Below are positions 25,447-32,267 of a DNA stretch of 64,000 nucleotides, piece by piece (position 1 is the stretch's first letter; every line of letters starts with the position of its first letter). The notes under the pieces are model-generated. The model did not search any database. It was given only the letters and a program-made list of their open reading frames with translations, and was not told where the DNA came from. The translations under genes and the position numbers were made by a program. This DNA comes from Marinomonas communis. Its GTDB lineage: Bacteria; Pseudomonadota; Gammaproteobacteria; Pseudomonadales; Marinomonadaceae. The stretch covers positions 186,001 to 250,000 of the forward strand of contig NZ_SNZA01000006.1 of assembly GCF_004363305.1 (NCBI RefSeq), written 5' to 3'.

Positions 25447-26622
25447 CTACTGTTCATTTATTCGTACCGTCGGTGCAGATTCGACAATAAGAGGCGTACC
25501 GTCTTGTACATTGGCGATGTACTGCTTGCTGGCTTGGACTTCCTCTTCGGTAGTAAACAGTCCAAAGCGGACATAGAATTGCTTACTCTCCTTTGCTTTA
25601 ATCGTCGGTACCAAACCTAAATCCCATTGGTGACGACGGTTGTAGGCATAGGATGTACCCGGCTCTATCCCAACAACGTATCCTTGTTCTTCGGTGTCGA
25701 CATTTTTCCAAATCGTTAGCACGGGTAAGCTAGCCACTTGATACGCCACCTCTATTCCCTCAGCTTGGCTCGAACTCTCAAGTAAGGCATACGCCATACC
25801 TTGTTCATCCGCTAGACTTTCAATATTGAACACCATTTCATCAAAATTAGGCGTTGGGGCAGGCATTTGTGCCCAAGAATCCAATCCTGCGGCGGCGTAA
25901 TCATTAAAAGGCGCGACTTTCTTACCCGTCACATGCAGACGTGCGCCTTGACCTAATATCGGCTCACCAAAGTTATTATGGTAAATCGCTTGGCAGGTAT
26001 TATCGTAGCTAGACAAGTTGGTCAGAGTATCTTGCACCTCGATATAAGGCGAGGACGGCGTCAAGGTTAGGCTGGTTTGCAATTCAAAATTGGTGAATTT
26101 GAAGCGTTTTTCATCCACTCGGCCTCGTAATCGCACTGCGTAAGGGGGCTGCTGATCCACCTCCAGCACAATCTCGTCAGCGGGGGTATTTTGGATTCGT
26201 CCATGTAGGGTTAGAAATTCGCCTCGGTCTTCTCCTGGATGCCCCGACCACTGATAGCCACAACGGACCATCATTTCATTAAAGCCATCTAACCAGCCAC
26301 AACCACCGGATGCTTCTTGATTGATAAAACTTGGATGCACCACTTCTTTTACAGGCGAATCCCAGCCAAAGCGAACGCCTCCGCGAATGGCATCTAAAAT
26401 CCCCATGCCTCGCGTTGGTATGACCCGAAGAGTTGTCGCTCCGACCGTTAATAAAATCAGCCGCGAGCCATGCTGCTTGCCACCAAATAAAGTCACCTGC
26501 TCAATGCGTAAGGTAACGTTTTCCGGTAATCCAAAATCCTTCGCATCACGCTGGAAGTCTCCCAAATCGATGCCTTCACGCTGACTTAATATCGTTAAAG
26601 TAGCCGTAGTGTTATTTGCCAT
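25447..26622 (-). CDS. DUF4432 family aldose-1-epimerase-like protein
   Basis: 391 residues of the galactose-mutarotase fold, DUF4432 group. Typical phrases: VIPTRGMGILDAIRGGVRFGWDSP, GGCGWLDGFNEMMVRCG, HGRI and YHNNFGEP. The histidines and glutamate (GIEPGTSYAYNRR) correspond to the epimerase active-site region. Probably cytosolic carbohydrate metabolism; substrate unknown. Stands alone on this strand. Confidence 0.82.
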   Translation of the reverse strand: MANNTTATLTILSQREGIDLGDFQRDAKDFGLPENVTLRIEQVTLFGGKQHGSRLILLTVGATTLRVIPTRGMGILDAIRGGVRFGWDSPVKEVVHPSFINQEASGGCGWLDGFNEMMVRCGYQWSGHPGEDRGEFLTLHGRIQNTPADEIVLEVDQQPPYAVRLRGRVDEKRFKFTNFELQTSLTLTPSSPYIEVQDTLTNLSSYDNTCQAIYHNNFGEPILGQGARLHVTGKKVAPFNDYAAAGLDSWAQMPAPTPNFDEMVFNIESLADEQGMAYALLESSSQAEGIEVAYQVASLPVLTIWKNVDTEEQGYVVGIEPGTSYAYNRRHQWDLGLVPTIKAKESKQFYVRFGLFTTEEEVQASKQYIANVQDGTPLIVESAPTVRINEQ

Positions 26623-26929
26623 GCAGGGTGCTCATCTTAGTTGCATTGGAGACATTGTGTCTCACTGTATTCGATTTGTCTGTAAGGATTAGAACTCAGA
26701 ATATTCAATTTCTACACTGCCAATAACTTTATTTATTACCTTCTCTTTAATTAGTCATCTGTCATAGAAGTTGTCATCATCTTATTGTATTGTCTCGCGT
26801 TGTATTAGATGGATTAAGGGAATGATCCTCGTACTCGCAGACCCTTCTCTTACATCTTAGCTAATCCTACTTAATTGCTGCTTACAGCAAATTCACTATT
26901 TTCTGAATGGTCATATGCAGGAGTGTTAA
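26623..26929. other. 307-nt AT-rich intergenic region, nothing recognised
   Basis: Between divergent DUF4432 and the large membrane protein gene. No ORF, strong hairpin or repeat found by eye; it must contain both promoters. GCAGGAGTG at 26917-26925 is the probable ribosome-binding region of the downstream gene. Confidence 0.5.
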
Positions 26930-28822
26930 ATGGCTTTCGATTACGGATCAATTGATTTAGGTTTAAAAAACCCGTTTAAAAAAGAGGGAGCAGTAACCTC
27001 TGTTCGAGGCAGTATACAAGTAGCACTTGGTCTTTACTTGTTGGTACAAGCCGTTAGCTATGTGCAGACTAGTAAAGCCGCAGGTTGGTTGTTCGTCATA
27101 TTTGGAGCAATTCTACTGGCTGGCGGCCTAAAAGCATTAGGCGGCGGCATTTATGCTATGTTGCGGTATTTTGTAGGACGGAACCACCCGACCTCTCTGG
27201 CATATAATCATAGTAAGTCTGAATCTAGTACAGCAGCTGAAGAAGCAAGCTTTGTCGCTTATGACAGTAAAACGCTGGAAGAGATGCTAATCGGAAGAAA
27301 AAATACTTCTTTTACTGAACCAGTTGGCTTTCTAGCTCGATTGTTACATAGTTTTGTTCCGAAACTGCTGTTTATGCCATACCCAATTCGAAACCTAGTA
27401 CAACGACTTTTTGGCGCATGGGTTTCCACTGTCATTTCCCTGATTGCATTTGCATTCGTTGCTTTCGTCTCTCTATCAGGCCTTGCTGGTAATACGGGTG
27501 AGTTAGCATTCCCCATTTACTCCATCATGCTACTTTTCTACGTCATTTCTGTATGGCGTACAGCTAGCAAACCACTGAACAGAAATGCAGAACTACATAT
27601 TGAGTCTCTTGGCTCTGGAGCTTTAGTTAAAGTCTTAGTTTGGTCGCTCATTTTACCCGTAGGCGTAGCAATGGCTTTAGATTGGTGGATCAGTAACTCA
27701 AATATGACGGCTGCTCAACTGCAAAACGCCTACAACAGCTTGCCGACATTGCACACTTATGCCTATTTGATTGGCGTATTCATCGTATCTACGCTAAGCA
27801 CTGGGCTAATCTTAACAATGCTAATAAAGCGTTTAAAAAACACTAACCCTGTCACAGAAGTGTCTGAGCTACGTGAGAACTGGCAAGAATCAGTACATCC
27901 AAATGAAATCTTCATTAACTTAGATAACTTGGTTATGGCAGATCGCCGCTACAAAGAAGTACCAAATCGAGTGTATCAAGAGCTAGATCCGACCCTGAAT
28001 CAGCAAGTTGAAGGAAAAGGTGATTTCAGTGGTAAGTTACTTCAAGAAATCCAGCCAAAGTTCAAGTCTATGAATTTAGGAGCCAGCTTTAACTTAGCTC
28101 GTATGGTCACACTGGTGAGCGGAAATATTTTGTTTGTTCTTTCTAGCGTTATAGTATTCTTACTGACTTATAAATTGTTCGATTTGTATCAGCTCAGTCA
28201 AGCAATGAACCTAGATAGTGTCCGTAGACTGGTCAACAGCGGTGATTTATCTCTTTTCGCAGCGAGTGCTATGACTGTATTACAGTTCATTTTGATTGCA
28301 ATGATTGCGAAATCATTCGCTCGACTACTAAGTAATGCTGCTCACACATTCTTCGCTGAAATGCAGTTTGAATCTCTACTAATTTACTTTAAATGTGAAG
28401 GCACATTTACTGAATCCAAAATTTCCACTGGCACGGGAATACATGACAGCACACGCTCTGAGAATACCTTAGTACGTAGTAGTATTACACCGTGGATAGT
28501 CGTGACTCGTATCGTATCAACCACCTTTGCAGCAACCGGCATGCGCAATTTAGAGCACCCTCGTTATATCCAAGAAATGCACAAGGACAACAGCGAACTA
28601 GAGAATATTCGTAGCGATGTCATTGCCTTTCTAAAAGATCGAGAATCCATCGCATCCATAACCAGTGAACGTGATTTAGGCAATGCATCACAAATTCATC
28701 AGCTAAATCAGCAAACTCGTGCCTATATTAACGAGCAATCGATTTCTGCAATAACCAAAGATGATGACGCTGCAGGCTTCCTAGAGAAAGAAGCTGAGCA
28801 GCAAACAAAAGAAAATATCTAG
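26930..28822 (+). CDS. Large orphan membrane protein (630 residues)
   Basis: About eight hydrophobic segments: near 24-44, 51-80, 165-190, 195-212, 232-250, 280-302, 393-420 and 440-465. A basic/acidic soluble stretch lies between residues 303 and 390, and the last 160 residues are soluble, ending in a Gln/Glu-rich tail. The opening SIDLGLKNPFKKEG is preceded by no signal peptide. I do not recognise a family and see no catalytic motif. Codon use looks more AT-rich than the flanking genes by eye. It is followed by a strong terminator, so it is a single-gene transcript. Confidence 0.75.
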   Translation: MAFDYGSIDLGLKNPFKKEGAVTSVRGSIQVALGLYLLVQAVSYVQTSKAAGWLFVIFGAILLAGGLKALGGGIYAMLRYFVGRNHPTSLAYNHSKSESSTAAEEASFVAYDSKTLEEMLIGRKNTSFTEPVGFLARLLHSFVPKLLFMPYPIRNLVQRLFGAWVSTVISLIAFAFVAFVSLSGLAGNTGELAFPIYSIMLLFYVISVWRTASKPLNRNAELHIESLGSGALVKVLVWSLILPVGVAMALDWWISNSNMTAAQLQNAYNSLPTLHTYAYLIGVFIVSTLSTGLILTMLIKRLKNTNPVTEVSELRENWQESVHPNEIFINLDNLVMADRRYKEVPNRVYQELDPTLNQQVEGKGDFSGKLLQEIQPKFKSMNLGASFNLARMVTLVSGNILFVLSSVIVFLLTYKLFDLYQLSQAMNLDSVRRLVNSGDLSLFAASAMTVLQFILIAMIAKSFARLLSNAAHTFFAEMQFESLLIYFKCEGTFTESKISTGTGIHDSTRSENTLVRSSITPWIVVTRIVSTTFAATGMRNLEHPRYIQEMHKDNSELENIRSDVIAFLKDRESIASITSERDLGNASQIHQLNQQTRAYINEQSISAITKDDDAAGFLEKEAEQQTKENI

Positions 28823-28829
28823 CGTATCC

Positions 28830-28860
28830 AAGGCCCTTGTTTGTACAAGGGCCTTTTTTA
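28830..28860 (+). terminator. Strong intrinsic terminator
   Basis: AAGGCCCTTGT / ACAAGGGCCTT 11-bp stem, 4-nt loop, then TTTTT; 8 nt beyond the membrane-protein stop. Confidence 0.9.
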
Positions 28861-28991
28861 TGGCGGTTTTTGATAGTTGATGTTAGATATTTATTTGTAA
28901 AAATACAGTTTTAGCAATTGCAATCACAATTGTTCATTTGCTCTAACTTGCGACATACTAGCCCTATTCAACAATGTCATGGAGATAAGAT

Positions 28992-29201
28992 ATGTACCAA
29001 GAATATAAAGTCGAGATTGTCACGGAAGGGGGTTGTGGCACCCTGTTGCTAGGTTCTTCAGGCTTGCCCATTAAGCGTCTAGAAGCAAAGCTAAACGAGG
29101 CCGCAAGTGAAGGCTGGCAGTTGGTGTTTCAGGTCATTGAGAAGAAACGTTTCTGGCTTTTCTGGACCCGTGAAACCGTTATTATCACATTAGGTCGATA
29201 A
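28992..29201 (+). CDS. DUF4177-like small protein
   Basis: 69 residues. The pattern YKVEIV...LEAKLNEAASEGWQLVFQVIEKKRFWLFWTRETVIITLGR (read in parts) matches DUF4177: two beta strands, a helix with the conserved EGW, and a final strand pair. Function unknown. ATG 28992 is preceded by GGAGATA. It precedes yidD by 4 nt and may be co-transcribed. Confidence 0.75.
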   Translation: MYQEYKVEIVTEGGCGTLLLGSSGLPIKRLEAKLNEAASEGWQLVFQVIEKKRFWLFWTRETVIITLGR

Positions 29202-29205
29202 TCTG

Positions 29206-29439
29206 TTGGCAGCTTTTTTAAAGCGCTTCGTTATACGCAGAATCCGCCGCTATCAAGCCAATGGTGGCGGCACGGAACAGTTTCGCGTATCGTGCAACTT
29301 TCGTCCTACTTGCTCTGAATACGCTACCCAAGCCATTGAGAGGTATGGTTTGTGGCGTGGCGGCTGGCTAACCCTAAAACGGCTACGACGCTGTAACATT
29401 CGCGACCAAGTGGGACATATTGATGACCCATTATTGTAG
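29206..29439 (+). CDS. yidD: Membrane protein insertion efficiency factor YidD-like
   Basis: 77 residues with the YidD core CRFxPTCSxYAxxAIExYGxxxGxxL seen here as CNFRPTCSEYATQAIERYGLWRGG, three cysteines included. YidD helps YidC-dependent insertion of membrane proteins. The start appears to be TTG at 29206, 4 nt after the DUF4177 stop. It is not in the usual rpmH-rnpA-yidD-yidC locus, and its C-terminal part (RRCNIRDQVGHIDDPLL) differs from canonical YidD, so it may be a paralogue. Confidence 0.75.
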   Translation: MAAFLKRFVIRRIRRYQANGGGTEQFRVSCNFRPTCSEYATQAIERYGLWRGGWLTLKRLRRCNIRDQVGHIDDPLL

Positions 29440-29448
29440 GTGAGTTTG

Positions 29449-29841
29449 ATGTTTGAAGCTTGGCGTTTGCGCCAACAACAAGTCCATGATGACGAAGAAG
29501 CCCTTCGTCAGCTATTGCGTTCTCTTCCTGACATTCAGCGGAAAAGCTTTTATAAGCGCTATTCTCCCAAGCTAAAAGATCCAGATACCTATGCCGCTTT
29601 AAACTGGTTCTTTATAGCAGGGTTGCATAACTTTTACCTAGGTCAATGGCTACTAGGCCTTGCGGATTTGTGTTTAATGTTACTTGGGGTTGTACTGCTC
29701 TTTCTCGCTGAGCCATATGTTGGTATAGCTGTTATCGGATTGGTGATACTGATTGAGCTACCCGCGCTGTTTCGCAGTCAAATCATCGTTGCGAACTATA
29801 ATAATCAGCTCGGCTTTCGCACACTGCAATCATTACCCTAG
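29449..29841 (+). CDS. TM2-like small membrane protein
   Basis: About 130 residues. Charged N-terminal helix, then YAALNWFFIAGLHNFYLGQWLLGLADLCLML, which resembles the TM2 domain (G-x-HxFYLG), and two more hydrophobic stretches. Start set at ATG 29449, which has AGGTGA at the right distance; the GTG at 29440 directly after the yidD stop is an alternative. Probably the last gene of the DUF4177-yidD set. Function unknown. Confidence 0.7.
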   Translation: MFEAWRLRQQQVHDDEEALRQLLRSLPDIQRKSFYKRYSPKLKDPDTYAALNWFFIAGLHNFYLGQWLLGLADLCLMLLGVVLLFLAEPYVGIAVIGLVILIELPALFRSQIIVANYNNQLGFRTLQSLP

Positions 29842-29936
29842 CCGCTAACACCAATCATCGCTACAATCGTGCAAATTTTCTGCAGTGCTCTACACTGCAA
29901 TCAATCCCGTCATTGCGTTTTTATATGGAGTATAAG

Positions 29937-30623
29937 ATGGCAAAGTCTTCCATGTTACAGAAGTCTGTACTGTGTTTAGTTGCTACAGCGGCCCTAGCTA
30001 CCGCTGGTTGTTCAACCACTGAATCAAACCGTGTGGTTGCGTCTGAAACCGTCACCAGTTACAAGACAGATTATCAAGGCGTGAAAACCACCTTGGTCGT
30101 CGGCAACTTTCAAAACCGCTCTTCTTATATGCAAGGACTGTTTTCAACTGATACAGACCGTTTGGGGAACCAAGCTAAAACCATTCTTAAAACGCACTTA
30201 CAGCAGACGAACCGTTTTAAAGTGGTTGATCGTGAGAACTTAGAGATCCTAAAACGTGAAGCTGAACTAAATGGTGCAAAGCAAGCGCTTACCGGCGCTC
30301 GTTACACACTGACCGGAGACGTCACTGAGTTTGGCCGCAAGGTAACAGGTGACAAGCAGCTATTTGGTATTCTTGGATCAGGTAAAACGCAAACAGCTTA
30401 TGCCAAGGTCAGTCTGAATATCGTAGACGTGTTAACAGGTGAGATTGTTTACTCGACCCAAGCCGCAGGCGAGTACGAGTTGAGCAATCGTGAGGTGGTT
30501 GGATTTGGCTCCACTGCAAGCTACGACGCGACACTGAACGGCAAAGTCTTAAACTTTGCCATCACCGAAGCCGTTAACCACATTGTTCGCGACCTAGAAA
30601 ACGGTACTTGGACTGTCCAATAA
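29937..30623 (+). CDS. CsgG-family outer-membrane lipoprotein
   Basis: About 228 residues, signal peptide with lipobox LATAGC near residue 24, then the CsgG/Curli-production fold (TTLVVGNFQNRSSYMQG, RFKVVDRENLEILKREAELNG, GARYTLTGDVTEFGRK, ATLNGKVLNFAITEAVNHIVR). Canonical CsgG forms the curli export pore, but no curli genes are here; this version heads a CsgG-DUF4810-DUF799 lipoprotein trio found in many proteobacteria. ATG 29937 is preceded by GGAG. Confidence 0.87.
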   Translation: MAKSSMLQKSVLCLVATAALATAGCSTTESNRVVASETVTSYKTDYQGVKTTLVVGNFQNRSSYMQGLFSTDTDRLGNQAKTILKTHLQQTNRFKVVDRENLEILKREAELNGAKQALTGARYTLTGDVTEFGRKVTGDKQLFGILGSGKTQTAYAKVSLNIVDVLTGEIVYSTQAAGEYELSNREVVGFGSTASYDATLNGKVLNFAITEAVNHIVRDLENGTWTVQ

Positions 30624-30624
30624 G

Positions 30625-31011
30625 ATGCATGCTTACTTCCCAACTTTAAAAGCCCGCAAAGTATGCGGGCTCATTCTCGGCATCGGTATGATTGTCCTGT
30701 CGGGCTGCTCAACACACCAGCCAACGTTCTACTGGGGCAACTATGAACAACTGGTTTATAAAATGTACCTAGAACCAGGCAGTGCGGATGCCTCAATGCA
30801 AATTGCAGAGCTAGAAACCGTGATACAAAAAAGCGCGGCAAATGGCTTACGTATCGCACCTGGCATACATGCTCATTTAGGTTACATGTACGCGTTGGAA
30901 GGTAATATGGCTCAAGCGAAAGCTGAATTCCAAACCGAGAAAGCGCTGTTCCCTGAATCAGCCGTTCTAATCGACGGTATGTTAAATCGTTTAGAAGGAG
31001 CCAAGCAGTAA
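30625..31011 (+). CDS. DUF4810 lipoprotein
   Basis: 128 residues: signal peptide with lipobox VLSGC near residue 28, then FYWGNYEQLVYKMY, a DUF4810 hallmark, and a TPR-like pair of helices (GIHAHLGYMYALEGNMAQAKAEFQTEKALFPES in parts). Middle gene of the trio: 1 nt after the CsgG-type stop, and its TAA overlaps the next ATG. Function unknown, likely envelope assembly with its neighbours. Confidence 0.83.
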   Translation: MHAYFPTLKARKVCGLILGIGMIVLSGCSTHQPTFYWGNYEQLVYKMYLEPGSADASMQIAELETVIQKSAANGLRIAPGIHAHLGYMYALEGNMAQAKAEFQTEKALFPESAVLIDGMLNRLEGAKQ

Positions 31012-31661
31012 TGATGTTATGGCGAAAATCCTTATGGCTGATAGGCAGCTTACTGAGTCTATTCTTAGTAGGCTGTGCTACAACGCCTTCAAGCTACAAT
31101 TACGACGCTTTACTGGCGGCAAAACCACGCTCTATTCTGGTGATCCCGCCAAAAAACAGCTCTCTAGAAGTGAATGCACCGTATGTCTTCTTGTCTACGA
31201 TCAGTAAACCTCTTGGTGAAAAAGGCTATTACGTCTTCCCCGTTGCCGTCATTGAAACCTTTCTCAAGGAAAATGGTTTACCCACTCCCGAAGAAATGAA
31301 CTTAGTGCCAATGGACAAGCTCTATGAGCACATCGGTGCTGACGCAGTGCTTTACACCGAAATCAACGATTGGGGACAAAAATATAACATCCTGTCATCT
31401 GATACTGTGGTCGATGTCAGTATGCGCTTGGTCGACAGTAAAACCGGAGTCCTACTCTGGGATGCTCACGCCTCAGCCATACAGCGCTCTGACTCAGGGG
31501 GTGGCGGCTTGCTAGGTAATGTCATCAATGCTGTGGCGACGCAGATCATTAACTCGATGAACGATCAAACGCCTGAATTGTCGAGAACCGCCAATCACAT
31601 CGCCATCAATCGTCTAAATTACGGATTGCTTGACGGGCCCTACGCGCCTCCTAAAGAGTAG
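31011..31661 (+). CDS. DUF799 lipoprotein (GNA1162-like)
   Basis: 216 residues, lipobox LFLVGC near residue 22, then SILVIPPKNSSLEVNAPYVFLSTISKPLGEKGYYVFPVAVI (read in parts), the DUF799/GNA1162 signature shared with the neisserial surface lipoprotein. The fold resembles TolB-N/FlgT-type domains. Last of the trio. Homologues occur with CsgG and DUF4810 partners, implying a three-part outer-membrane complex (inference). Confidence 0.83.
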   Translation: MMLWRKSLWLIGSLLSLFLVGCATTPSSYNYDALLAAKPRSILVIPPKNSSLEVNAPYVFLSTISKPLGEKGYYVFPVAVIETFLKENGLPTPEEMNLVPMDKLYEHIGADAVLYTEINDWGQKYNILSSDTVVDVSMRLVDSKTGVLLWDAHASAIQRSDSGGGGLLGNVINAVATQIINSMNDQTPELSRTANHIAINRLNYGLLDGPYAPPKE

Positions 31662-31671
31662 TTTCCCTACA

Positions 31672-31696
31672 CAGCCAGGTACCCGAGTGCCTGGCT
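31672..31696 (+). terminator. Possible weak terminator
   Basis: AGCCAGG / CCTGGCT hairpin just after the DUF799 gene, without a clear T tract. Confidence 0.35.
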
Positions 31697-31732
31697 CATC
31701 CTCAAGAACAACATCACCCTAAAAAACACTAA

Positions 31733-31747
31733 TGACAATTATTATCA
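31733..31747. promoter_or_regulatory. Fur box upstream of the flavin-fold gene
   Basis: TGACAAT-T-ATTATCA matches the Fur 7-1-7 consensus TGATAAT-N-ATTATCA at all but one position. It lies 62 nt upstream of the gene at 31809, in the promoter region, indicating iron repression. Confidence 0.7.
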
Positions 31748-31808
31748 ATTAATATAGATTATTATTCTCAAAATAGAATTTAATCTGTCATATAGGAATG
31801 ATGATAAT

Positions 31809-32216
31809 ATGTCTGAGCAAAAATTAAACGATGCTATGCAGCAAATGCTAGCGGAGCAAACCCCTATTCTAGCTACCGTCATCAAAGAATCAGGTATGCC
31901 AAACATCGGCCCTAAACGTTCACTACGTGTTTTTGATGGCAACCATCTGATTTTCAACGAAAACACTGGCGGTCAGACACTAGAAAACATTAAGCAAGGC
32001 TCTAAAATCGCCATTGCTGTCATTGATCGACCAAACTTGGATGGCTACCGCTTTGTCGGCTCTCCAGAAGTGCATTACGAGGGTGAGTACTTTGATAATG
32101 CCGTTCAATATGCAGAAAACAACGGTATGAAAACACCTAAGTGCGCCGTGCTTATTAAAGTCGATGAAGTGTTTACACTGAAATCTGGCCCAACAGCAGG
32201 TCAGAAAATCGCTTAA
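31809..32216 (+). CDS. Pyridoxamine 5'-phosphate oxidase-like flavin-binding protein
   Basis: 135 residues, split-barrel PNPOx-like fold (TPILATVIKESGMPNIGPKRSLRVFDGNHLIFNEN, read in parts; IAIAVIDRPNLDGYRFVGSPEV). Too short for true PdxH. Members bind FMN, F420 or heme. The Fur box in its promoter suggests a role in iron limitation, as with heme-degrading members, but heme ligands cannot be assigned. Single gene. Confidence 0.78.
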   Translation: MSEQKLNDAMQQMLAEQTPILATVIKESGMPNIGPKRSLRVFDGNHLIFNENTGGQTLENIKQGSKIAIAVIDRPNLDGYRFVGSPEVHYEGEYFDNAVQYAENNGMKTPKCAVLIKVDEVFTLKSGPTAGQKIA

Positions 32217-32267
32217 TCTAACGCTTGACTGGCTACCTTGAACACAGGGTAGCCTATCTCGCTCTCA

